Shown here: piece by piece, positions 9,605-18,300 of the stretch
How positions within the stretch are numbered: the first letter of the stretch is position 1
Layout: each line of letters opens with the position of its first letter
Assembly: GCA_038237475.1 (NCBI GenBank)
Contig: JBBRYS010000012.1
Coordinates: forward strand, 97,766-161,765
Source of the DNA: JAOAPY01 sp038237475
GTDB taxonomy: Bacteria; Acidobacteriota; Blastocatellia; Pyrinomonadales; Pyrinomonadaceae
Direction of reading: 5' to 3'
Length of the DNA: 64,000 bases
Made by a program: the position numbers and the translations under genes
The notes under the pieces: model-generated
Seen by the model: only the letters and a program-made list of their open reading frames with translations
What the model was told of the DNA's origin: nothing
The model's database searches: none

Positions 9605-10113
9605 TAGTTAAGGGGTTGACTGGGTATTCTGCTGGCGGAAAGGTTTGCCAGCCAAAAAATCTTGGGGCCGGCTCGTTTAGGAGGTTTACCTCCCGCAGGT
9701 TTCGCAGGTAAGAGTCTAACTTTTTGCGATTGTCCTAACAAGGCGCCAGCCTTGTTCCTCATCTCGATGCTACGATTTTTCCCAAACAGGGGGAGCAAAA
9801 AAAAGTATTGGAGCTGATAACTTTGACCGGTGAATTACGCCTTATCAAGTAGAGAACGAATGTTTCCCTGTCCCGCAAGACGGTTTGCGCATGGAAAGAT
9901 TAGAGGAAGATGATTTTGAAGTTGCGCGTGGTGCTTCATGCGGACTGTCGAATGTTAACTAGCCTGCGGTGCTGACTCTCCCAATAAGCACCAGTCCAGA
10001 ATATATGCGAGTCAGGAAAATACCTTTTGAACCTGGGTTGGTTTGTTAGCCACACGAATCCGCTCGATTTGTCCTACAGGGAAGTCCAATAAACGTCAGG
10101 GTTGTCACCCCCA
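9605..10113. other. Divergent intergenic region, 0.5 kb
   Basis: This stretch separates the leftward sigma-factor gene from the rightward cytochrome gene and should hold both promoters. I see no convincing open frame, RNA gene or strong palindrome. TTGACC at about 9822 resembles a -35 box, but no good -10 box is placed behind it. The small frames here have no ribosome site and unlikely composition. Confidence 0.5.
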
Positions 10114-12345
10114 ATGTCAGTTAATTTGCCCAATTGGTGGACATTACTGTTCAGCTTCACTTTGCTTACCGGCGCGCTGGCCGGCACTCGCATTGTGTCG
10201 GCCAAAGTTGAGGATCCACCAGTTACCGGCACTTCGGAAACGACGTTCAGTCCATCGAATGTACGCACGGCCGACGGCGAAATAATTCCAGCGGATCAGT
10301 TTATTCCGGCGGCACGCTGCCTTGGCTGTCATGCCGACACCCATGCAGCCTGGTCACAGTCGCTACACCGCAACGCAGCCCGCGAGCCCTTCTACAAAGA
10401 GAGTGTGGATATTCTCAAACGCGAGCAGGGAAGTGGGCCGGCTCAGCATTGCGAATCATGTCATTCGCCGGTGGCGGTTCTTTCGGGCGACCTACTCAAG
10501 GGCACAGACACATCACGAGCATTTGAAGATGAAGGGGTCACTTGCATTGTTTGTCATTCAATTTCGCAGGCACGCCTCGATGGCACGGGCAGTTACACCA
10601 TGGGCCGACCGGCCCTGCTGGTTCGAGCCAACGGCTCTCCAGTTATCGGCGCCGTCTCTGACGCCGAAATCATGGCGAACATCCCGGCACATCGCCGCGC
10701 GATAATGCGCCCGCCGCTCAAACAACCGGAATTCTGCGCTGTCTGTCATAAGTCAGTCGCTACTGTCGCCTTGAACAAATACAAATTTTTGCGGGGCTTC
10801 TCGACCTACGACGAATGGCAGCAGTCAGGCGCGTCCGGAGAAGCGATCACTCCCTTTTATCGACGCGAGCAACGACTAACTTGTAACGCGTGCCATATGC
10901 CTCGCGTCGCAAGCAAAGACGACGTGGCCGCTAAAGACGGTCTGCTGATTTCGCACCGCTGGTTGGGAGCAAACACAGCGGCGCCCTTGTTTTATCAGCA
11001 AACGAAGCAGGTCGAGTTAACCGAAAAATTTCTCCGCGCCAATGTCTTGAGTGTTGACATCTTCGCGCTTAGGAGCGAGGGCACCGGGAAATATTACGCA
11101 CCACTCAAACAGCACGAGGAAAATCGGATCGAGTTGCAACCCGGCTCAGAAGTCACCGCTGAGGTAGTGATCGCGAATCGCCTGGCAGCTCATTCTTTTC
11201 CGCCCGAGTTGCGCGACATGTACGAACCCTGGGTCGAGTTCGAAGTGCTGGATGCTGGCGGGAAGACGATCTTTCACAGCGGCTTCATCAAGCCTGATCA
11301 AAGTCTAGATGAAACGGCCCACGTGTATAAGTCGATTCTGCTCGATGAAGCGGGACGCCCGATCACGCGGCATCAGATGTGGCTGGCCCGAGTCAAAGCT
11401 TATGACAACGCGGTGCCGTCCGGCAGATCTGACATCGCCTGTTATCGCTTCCGCATTCCGCGCGACGCACAGAACGGGACGGCCGTCACTTTGCGTGCCC
11501 GCGTTAATTATCGCCGCTTCATTCAGGATTACACGGATTATGTGCTGCAAAGACAGCAGGCCAGCCAACTCCGGCTTCCGGTGGTTGAGATGGCAGCAGC
11601 CGAGACGAAAGTCAGCAGTCTGCCTGAGCCCGGCAGGAAAGTGCGAAATGCAGCTCAACCCGATTTAAAAGCTGAGTCAAGACGCTGGAACGACTATGCG
11701 ATTGGCCTACTTGAGCAGGCCCAATACGGCGCCGCCGCCGACGCGTTTCGGCGAGCCAGCGCTCTCAATCCGACTGACGCGGATCTGCTGGTCAGTGCTG
11801 CGATCGCGGAAATGAAGACGGAGCGCTTTGGCCCCGAACATGAACAGTTGAACAAGGCCGCAGCCCTGCTGCAATCAGCTTTGAAGCTTGATCCGGCCCT
11901 GCCACGAGCGCGGTTCTATCATGCGCTGCTTTTGCGGAGCCAGGGAAAAGCCGCCGAGGCAGCAATTGAGCTGGGCCAATTGTCTCGCGAGCACCCACGC
12001 GATCGAGAAGTGCAAAGGCAATTTGGGCAGACGCTTTACACACTAGGCAGGACCACCGAAGCGCGAGCTGCTTTTGAAGCGATATTGGTGATCGATCCCA
12101 ACGATGCGGGCGCTTACCAGTTTCTGGCACCCGTCTACTCGAGCGAGGGTCGAGTCGCTGACGCGGACCGGGCGCGCTCGCTCTATTTGCTATGGCGGGA
12201 CGATCCGCGAGCGGATGTGATCTCCGCGCGCTTCTTCGCCGCGCATCCCGAATGGAATGAAGAACGAGTGTTATTTCATGCGCATGGCGAAGGCTCGCCG
12301 CTGCGTCCGAGTCTGACCGGAGCCCTGGCGGCCCCCGCCAGATAG
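10114..12345 (+). CDS. Exported pentaheme cytochrome c with C-terminal TPRs
   Basis: A 743-aa protein from the ATG at 10114; a TTG at 10102 is an in-frame alternative. The N-terminus is a membrane/signal segment (WWTLLFSFTLLTGALAG). There are five CxxCH heme-binding motifs: CLGCH (C69), CESCH (C113), CIVCH (C144), CAVCH (C208) and CNACH (C257). This spacing resembles cytochrome c554/NrfA-neighbour type multiheme proteins. A beta-rich middle (~280-490) follows, then TPR units (~520-720). The likely role is electron transfer in the periplasm, with the TPR part docking a partner. No active-site lysine-heme (CxxCK) is seen, so a nitrite reductase function is not supported. It heads a rightward series of exported proteins. 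Confidence 0.88.
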   Translation: MSVNLPNWWTLLFSFTLLTGALAGTRIVSAKVEDPPVTGTSETTFSPSNVRTADGEIIPADQFIPAARCLGCHADTHAAWSQSLHRNAAREPFYKESVDILKREQGSGPAQHCESCHSPVAVLSGDLLKGTDTSRAFEDEGVTCIVCHSISQARLDGTGSYTMGRPALLVRANGSPVIGAVSDAEIMANIPAHRRAIMRPPLKQPEFCAVCHKSVATVALNKYKFLRGFSTYDEWQQSGASGEAITPFYRREQRLTCNACHMPRVASKDDVAAKDGLLISHRWLGANTAAPLFYQQTKQVELTEKFLRANVLSVDIFALRSEGTGKYYAPLKQHEENRIELQPGSEVTAEVVIANRLAAHSFPPELRDMYEPWVEFEVLDAGGKTIFHSGFIKPDQSLDETAHVYKSILLDEAGRPITRHQMWLARVKAYDNAVPSGRSDIACYRFRIPRDAQNGTAVTLRARVNYRRFIQDYTDYVLQRQQASQLRLPVVEMAAAETKVSSLPEPGRKVRNAAQPDLKAESRRWNDYAIGLLEQAQYGAAADAFRRASALNPTDADLLVSAAIAEMKTERFGPEHEQLNKAAALLQSALKLDPALPRARFYHALLLRSQGKAAEAAIELGQLSREHPRDREVQRQFGQTLYTLGRTTEARAAFEAILVIDPNDAGAYQFLAPVYSSEGRVADADRARSLYLLWRDDPRADVISARFFAAHPEWNEERVLFHAHGEGSPLRPSLTGALAAPAR

Positions 12346-12409
12346 AACACGAGGTTGCCAGAGCCCGATTGATTGGCAGGAGCCACTACGGCGAGTGAGA
12401 GAAAACCAG

Positions 12410-13648
12410 ATGCTGAACCTCCAACTGAAGAAAAACCTGCGGCAGGCGGTCGTTGTCCTGGCCATGCTGATCGTTTGGTCCATGGTGCCGGTCAACGCTC
12501 AGCAAGGCACGACGCGCTACGTCTATGACGACGCCGGCCGGTTGCTGGCAGTGATCACGCCGAACGGCGAGGCAGTTATCTATCGCTATGACGCGGCGGG
12601 CAACTTCACGGCGCTGGTGCGCTCGACGGCTAACATGCTGCTGCTGATCGCTTTTTCACCACGTTCAGGTTCAGAGGGCGATCAAGTCACCATCGTCGGT
12701 ACGGGATTTGGCGCGGGCGTGAACAGTGTGCTCTTCAACGGGCTACAGGCGCAGATAGCCGCCACTACACCGAGCACGATCAACGCTATCGTGCCCGCCG
12801 GCGCCACCACGGGGCCCATCACCGTCAACGCTGTGCTCGGCACGGCTATCACTAGCCAGTCGTTCGTAGTGAGGCCGAGGCTCGACATTGCACCTCGTAG
12901 TGCTCGCGTATACCTGAGTGAAACGCAGCAATTTACGCTGACGTTTTCTGCGCTGATTCCCGACCACTCGGTGACGTGGAGCGTCAACGGCGTCGCGGGC
13001 GGCAGCAGCAACGTCGGCACAATCTCGGCAGCGGGACTCTATAGCGCCCCATCCGCCAAGAGTCGCGTCGGCAACTACACTATCCGCGCGACCAGCGTCA
13101 GCGCCCCCAGCGTCTTTGTCGAAGCAATCGTCAATGTGAAAGACCCTGACGCCGTTCAGGAGGTTCGGACAGATGTCTCAGTGCTGAAGGGGCTGGCGGA
13201 AGCAACGATTTCCGCTGTCAGCGTGTCCGCCCTGCGGCCCAACGGTGTCGTTACCACTGTTGGCAACTACGGCAGCGGAGTGATGGTCCAGTATGGCTTT
13301 GCCCCGGGTGCCAGTGGGATAAGCCAAAGCGTTGCTGTAACTAAGGGACCGCACATTGCCTCTATAACGCCGCTCAATATTCAGCAGGGGACAACCGCCA
13401 GCGTCACGATTACAGGGGCCAACCTGACGGGTACCAGCGCACTCCAGTTTATCCGTGAAGACGGATCGCTGGAGACCGGTATTACTGCGTCAAATCTGAG
13501 TGTAAGTGGAAATGGCCAGACGCTGACGGCAACTATTGCTATAGCGGGCGGGCTGCCATCGGGTGGGCGCGTGATTTTTGTTACCGCTACGGCCGGTCAG
13601 TCCACGACGCATAACACAGGCTTGAATGTGATCGGAGTGACACCGTAA
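12410..13648 (+). CDS. Exported IPT/TIG-domain protein with a short RHS/YD segment
   Basis: A 412-aa protein from the ATG at 12410; a GTG at 12395 is an in-frame alternative. The signal peptide ends at VNAQQ. Residues ~34-70 hold two YD/RHS units (RYVYDDAGRLLAVITPNG, YRYDAAGNFTALVR). Residues ~81-158 form an IPT/TIG immunoglobulin-like domain (FSPRSGSEGDQVTIVGTGFG), an Ig-like domain follows (~165-245), and a second IPT domain lies at ~314-412 (ITPLNIQQGTTASVTITGANL). It looks like a cell-surface or matrix protein. Two YD units are far too few for a toxin-enclosing shell. Its stop (TAA at 13646-13648) overlaps an ATG at 13648, but the next gene probably starts further down. Confidence 0.85.
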   Translation: MLNLQLKKNLRQAVVVLAMLIVWSMVPVNAQQGTTRYVYDDAGRLLAVITPNGEAVIYRYDAAGNFTALVRSTANMLLLIAFSPRSGSEGDQVTIVGTGFGAGVNSVLFNGLQAQIAATTPSTINAIVPAGATTGPITVNAVLGTAITSQSFVVRPRLDIAPRSARVYLSETQQFTLTFSALIPDHSVTWSVNGVAGGSSNVGTISAAGLYSAPSAKSRVGNYTIRATSVSAPSVFVEAIVNVKDPDAVQEVRTDVSVLKGLAEATISAVSVSALRPNGVVTTVGNYGSGVMVQYGFAPGASGISQSVAVTKGPHIASITPLNIQQGTTASVTITGANLTGTSALQFIREDGSLETGITASNLSVSGNGQTLTATIAIAGGLPSGGRVIFVTATAGQSTTHNTGLNVIGVTP

Positions 13649-13749
13649 TGAAAAACATTTGTCGTCATCCACTTTGCGCGCAACGGAGCGCAGTGAGTTT
13701 TCGTCCTGAAACAAAGTCAACCGAAATGAATTCGAAGGAGAATAAAGCG

Positions 13750-15177
13750 ATGCGTATTCCCGCGGGCAAAAACATTCGCCGAGTCTTCGGCAGGCACCTT
13801 GGCTCGATCATGCTGGGTCTCTTGCTGCTCTGCCTGGGCCAGGTGGTTCAGGCTCAAACGTTCAATAGCGGGTCAACTGGAGCCGACGGTGCCCTTGCGC
13901 CGACTACCACAACTACTCTCCAGGTGCCTGAAAGCGGTGTGTTTAATTTCACGACCGTGACGATAATTTCAGGGGCCGACTTAATCCTCAAGCGTAATTC
14001 CAGGAATACGCCGGTGATCATCCTCGCTCAGGGTGATGTGAAGATCGATGGAAATATTTTGTTCGACGGGTTCAACGGACTTGACTCAGGGGGTGGCGGA
14101 CAGGGCGGGCCGGGAGGTTTTGATGGTGGGGCCGCCGGCGTTCCGTATGGCGCAAATGTGAACGGCGGTGCCGGCAATGGTCCAGGTGGTGGCGGGGGCG
14201 GGGTAGGGAGCGGCAGCACCAGCGGTGGTGCAGGTTTCGCTGCTGCCGGCGCGGCAGGTCAGGGTGGAAATGGCCCCGGTGTCGGCGGTGCACGATACGG
14301 TTCGAAGTCACTACAGCCACTGATTGGTGGCTCAGGAGGAGGAGGAGGAGCGGCGCTGGCCAATGGTGAACGTGGCGGAGCCGGTGGCGGCGGTGGCGGA
14401 GCAGTCATCATTGCGAGTTCAACATCGATTATCGGTGGGGCGGGTGTCTATGCACGCGGAGGTTCAGGTGTTGGACGATGCAGCGGTGGCGGATCGGGTG
14501 CGGGTGGTGCTGGGGGCGCTATTCGTCTCATCGCCAATACAGTTTCAGGTTCCTTCGGCCTGCACTTTCAGGCAGGGAACTCCTATGTATGCAGTGGTAA
14601 CAATTATGCTGGCCCATCATCACCCGGCTTTGCGCGCATCGAGGCCTATGACTTCCATAATTACGTCGGCAGCGGCGAGCCAAACGTCATCAGCTTTGGC
14701 CTTCCGTTCCCGGTGACACAGCCGAACGGACCTCAGTTAAAGATTACCTCTGTCGGAGGGATAGCGGTTCCGGCGATCGTCTTGGGTTCTTTCTCAGGCC
14801 CGCCCGATATTGTTGTTCCCGCCTCGCAACCAAACCCAGTCACAGTCGCCCTTCAAGGCATAAACATCCCCGTCGGCACAGTCGTGCCCGTGACCGTTAG
14901 ACCGGAAGCGGGCGCGGGTTCTACGGTGAACAGTACCGCGCTCACCGGCAGCGAAGCTTCATCGACCGGTTCGGCAAGTGTCAACCTACCTTCCGGGCTA
15001 AGCGTGATCAGTGCGGCCGTGACGATCGATCTAACAACGCCATCCGCGCGGCTGAACCCTATCTACATCCAGGGTGAACGTATTGATCGGATCGAAGTGG
15101 CTGCTGTCTATGGCGGCCCGTCCGCGACAACCTACATCACCCATTCAGGGCGGCGCATCAATCTCGGCCCTCAATAG
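13750..15177 (+). CDS. Exported glycine-rich surface protein
   Basis: I chose the ATG at 13750 because AAGGAG stands 9 bases before it and the protein then opens MRIPAGKNIRR with a signal peptide ending VQAQ; in-frame ATGs at 13648 and ~13726 lack this. The 475-aa product has a beta-helix-like N-terminal part (~25-105; NFTTVTIISGADLILKR, VIILAQGDVKIDGNILFDG), then ~150 residues of dense Gly repeats (GGGGQGGPGG, NGGAGNGPGG), then a Ser/Thr/Val-rich beta part (~330-475). This layout recalls Gly-rich, polymorphic-outer-membrane-like proteins of Myxobacteria and Acidobacteria. The role is probably structural; no enzymatic motif is seen. It lies in the run of exported genes and may be transcribed with them. 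Confidence 0.82.
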   Translation: MRIPAGKNIRRVFGRHLGSIMLGLLLLCLGQVVQAQTFNSGSTGADGALAPTTTTTLQVPESGVFNFTTVTIISGADLILKRNSRNTPVIILAQGDVKIDGNILFDGFNGLDSGGGGQGGPGGFDGGAAGVPYGANVNGGAGNGPGGGGGGVGSGSTSGGAGFAAAGAAGQGGNGPGVGGARYGSKSLQPLIGGSGGGGGAALANGERGGAGGGGGGAVIIASSTSIIGGAGVYARGGSGVGRCSGGGSGAGGAGGAIRLIANTVSGSFGLHFQAGNSYVCSGNNYAGPSSPGFARIEAYDFHNYVGSGEPNVISFGLPFPVTQPNGPQLKITSVGGIAVPAIVLGSFSGPPDIVVPASQPNPVTVALQGINIPVGTVVPVTVRPEAGAGSTVNSTALTGSEASSTGSASVNLPSGLSVISAAVTIDLTTPSARLNPIYIQGERIDRIEVAAVYGGPSATTYITHSGRRINLGPQ

Positions 15178-15307
15178 GTGACGGGGAGGGGCGCAGCAGG
15201 ATCCCTGGGATCTCTGCGCCCGCTCCGCCTGATGTGAAATGAATGCTAGCTGTAAAACAAAATCTGTCAGGGATGAAATGAGGTCGTTAACAATGGAGAC
15301 GGACAAA

Positions 15308-18300
15308 ATGAAGCGGCGGCTTATTCTGGTATCTAGTTGCGCGCGGCGGGCTGCTGCCCGATTGCCGGCTTTCAACCCTCGCGCTTTGGTGGCGAGCACG
15401 CTGCTGGCGGCGATGATTTTCCAGGGGTTGTTGGCTCCGGCGATCAATGCCGCCACTCCCGAGGCACGCACGAGTGTGCCGCAGCCCGCAAGAATGGCCA
15501 TACTGCCCCTAAGTACCGAAAGCGCGATCGTCATTTATGGTCCACATCGGTTTGACAGTACCGGTTTGCTGACGAAGGCCACGGATCAGTTTTCGCTGCC
15601 CGCAAACGTCTTTGGTCCTTATACGCTTTCTTTGCAGAACGGTGCAGCCGATGGGTCTGGACGCGCGCTGATTGGAACCGTGAAGCTTAATGGCTCGGTC
15701 ATTTTCAGCTCGAGCGATCTCAATCTCCAAACCCCCTTGCTCTCTCAGAATGTCACTGTCACCGCCAATAACACTTTGGAAGTTTCATTTCTTTCCCGAC
15801 GTGCCGCATCCATATCGATCAGCGTAAGCGGCTTGTCCACGGCTGCATCTGCTCCGTCGATAACGGGTTTCACCCCCAGCCACGGGGCGGTGGGAACTGA
15901 TGTCACGATCACTGGTGCATCACTGACTGCGGCCACCGGTAGCACCTCAGTAACTTTTGCAGGCAGCAATAATGGCCCGCGCGTGTCAGCGCTGGTGACG
16001 ATGGCTTCTGCGACAGCTGTGCACGTAACAGTCCCGAACGGCGCAGCCTCCGGCACCATTCAGCTGACAACCGCCGGCGGCACTGCAACCAGTAGCGGCG
16101 CATTCACCGTGGACACAACTCAGAATTTTGACGTAACCGTAGCGCCCAATACCGCGAGGGCGATTCAGCGCAGCACCGCCACTCAAATTATTTCGATCAC
16201 CAGCAGCGGTCCATTTACACAACTCGCAACCCTGTCGGCTAGCGGACTGCCGGCCGGAGTAGGAGTGAGGTTTGCCCCGCAGCAGGTCACGGGCGGTGGC
16301 ATGTCAACCTTGAGTCTCAGTCTGGCGAACATCGATCTCAGTCCCGGCTCCTATCCCTTCACAGTCGTCGGCACGGCAACCGTCGACGGCAATCAAGTGG
16401 TCCATAGGGCGACGGCGACACTCAGTGTGCTGCCGGCCGGGCAGACAACTCTGGCGGGACGCGTGCTCTCGATTGACGATGAGCCAATTATGGGTGCGAC
16501 CGCTTCGCTGGATGGTCGTACCGCCACCAGCGATGCCTCAGGCAGTTTTATTCTTTCGGGAGTCACCGAAGGAGCAATGCGCCCATTAATGATCGATGGC
16601 CGTACCGCAAGCGCACCTAATCGCACGTATCCGGTGATCACGGAACCGGCAAACATTGTCGCCGGTCAGGCGAACGTCATCCCCTACAACTTCTATCTGC
16701 CTCCGATCGACATGCAATACGAGGTCGACGTCGTCCCAAATCAGACCACCATGGCGACCAATCCCCGCGTCAATGATTTGGCCATGATGATTCCGCCGAA
16801 CTCAAACCTGCGCAATCGCGATGGTTCACCGGTCGCGCGAGTCTCAATCACACCACTGAATATTGATCGCACACCGACGCCATTACCGAGCGATGTCAAC
16901 ATAGCCCTCGTCTACACGAGCCAGCCGGGCGGAGCTGTCACTGACAAGGCCATCCCCGTGGTCTATCCAAATCTGACCGGCGCCGACCCGGCTACGCGCA
17001 TGCCGCTCTATGCTTTCAATCATGACAGCGTGCAATGGTACGTGTATGGCTATGGCCGCGTCAGCGCGGACGGCAAGACGATCTCTCCGGAAATTGATCC
17101 GAGCACGGGACAGCCCTATGGATTGAAAGATTTTTCCTGGCATGCGCCGGCGCCCCCGGGTCCCGGGCCCAGACCGAAGTCGCCTTCAGGCCCGCCCTGT
17201 AGTCGCTCCGGCAACCCGGTAGACCTTCCCACGGGCATGAAGATCGAACGCGCTTCTTACATTTCCTTTGGAGGAGCTCGTGGCGGTTTGGACTTTGGCC
17301 ATGTCTACACGAGCTACATGGCCCAGGCTTGCGACAACTGTTCCTTTGGCCGCGGCGCCCATCACAGCTACGAGTACCGCGTCATTCCCACCGGCGGCGC
17401 GCTTCGGTTTGCGACTCCGGAGCAGCTTGATTCTGACGGAGTTTTGTTCACGCCGCTCGCAGGACACGATCCGGGCGGCGCGATCATCTTCACAACGTCA
17501 GCTGACATCTCGATGGAGGCCGACGACCTGGCCAGGCTGACTGACGGGACCTACGAATACCGCAAGGCGGATAAGAACATCTGGAAATTTAACAGCGGTG
17601 GCAAGCTAACGTCGATGGTCGATCCCAATGGAAACACGACCACGCTTCAATATGACAGCGGTGGGTTGTTAACAAGAATTACTGATCCGGTCGGCCGCGC
17701 GATCACGCTGACCAATGATGGTATTCGCTTTACCGGCGCTACCGATCCGCTCGGAAACACCTGGCACTACACCTATGAAGGCAACGCCTCAGAAGGCACT
17801 GGTGCGATTCTGACGACCGTCACCGATCCACGCGGAGGGGTTACTCGTTATGACTACATTCGCGGCGGCCGCCTGGTCGCAGTTACAGATCCGCGCGGCA
17901 ATGTCGTCAAGCGCATTGACTATCAAAGCGTTACGCCGATTTCGTTAATAGTAGCTAAAGAAACGTATGTTGATGGAGGTTTCGAAGCGTTCACTTACGG
18001 ATTATCCGGCCAGATCATTACCTCCACGACCGTGACCGACTCACTCGGCCGCTCGCTGACCCAGCAGTACAATTCGGCCGGCTATGTAATTTCGGAAACG
18101 GATGCCCTGGGCCAGGTTTCGAAGATCACGCGCAACCTTAATACGAATCTACCCATAGTCACCGTAGGACCGTGCGGCTGCCCGGAAGCGACGCGAGAGT
18201 ATGACAATCGCGGCAATCTCACCGCTGAGACGGATCGCCTGGGCCAGACAGTGCACTACGAATACGAACCGATCTTCAATAAGAGAACGAAGCTCATCGA

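Noticed and set aside
10114..12345. Nitrite reductase NrfA
   Set aside because: All five heme motifs are CxxCH, no CxxCK active-site heme is present, and the TPR tail is foreign to NrfA.
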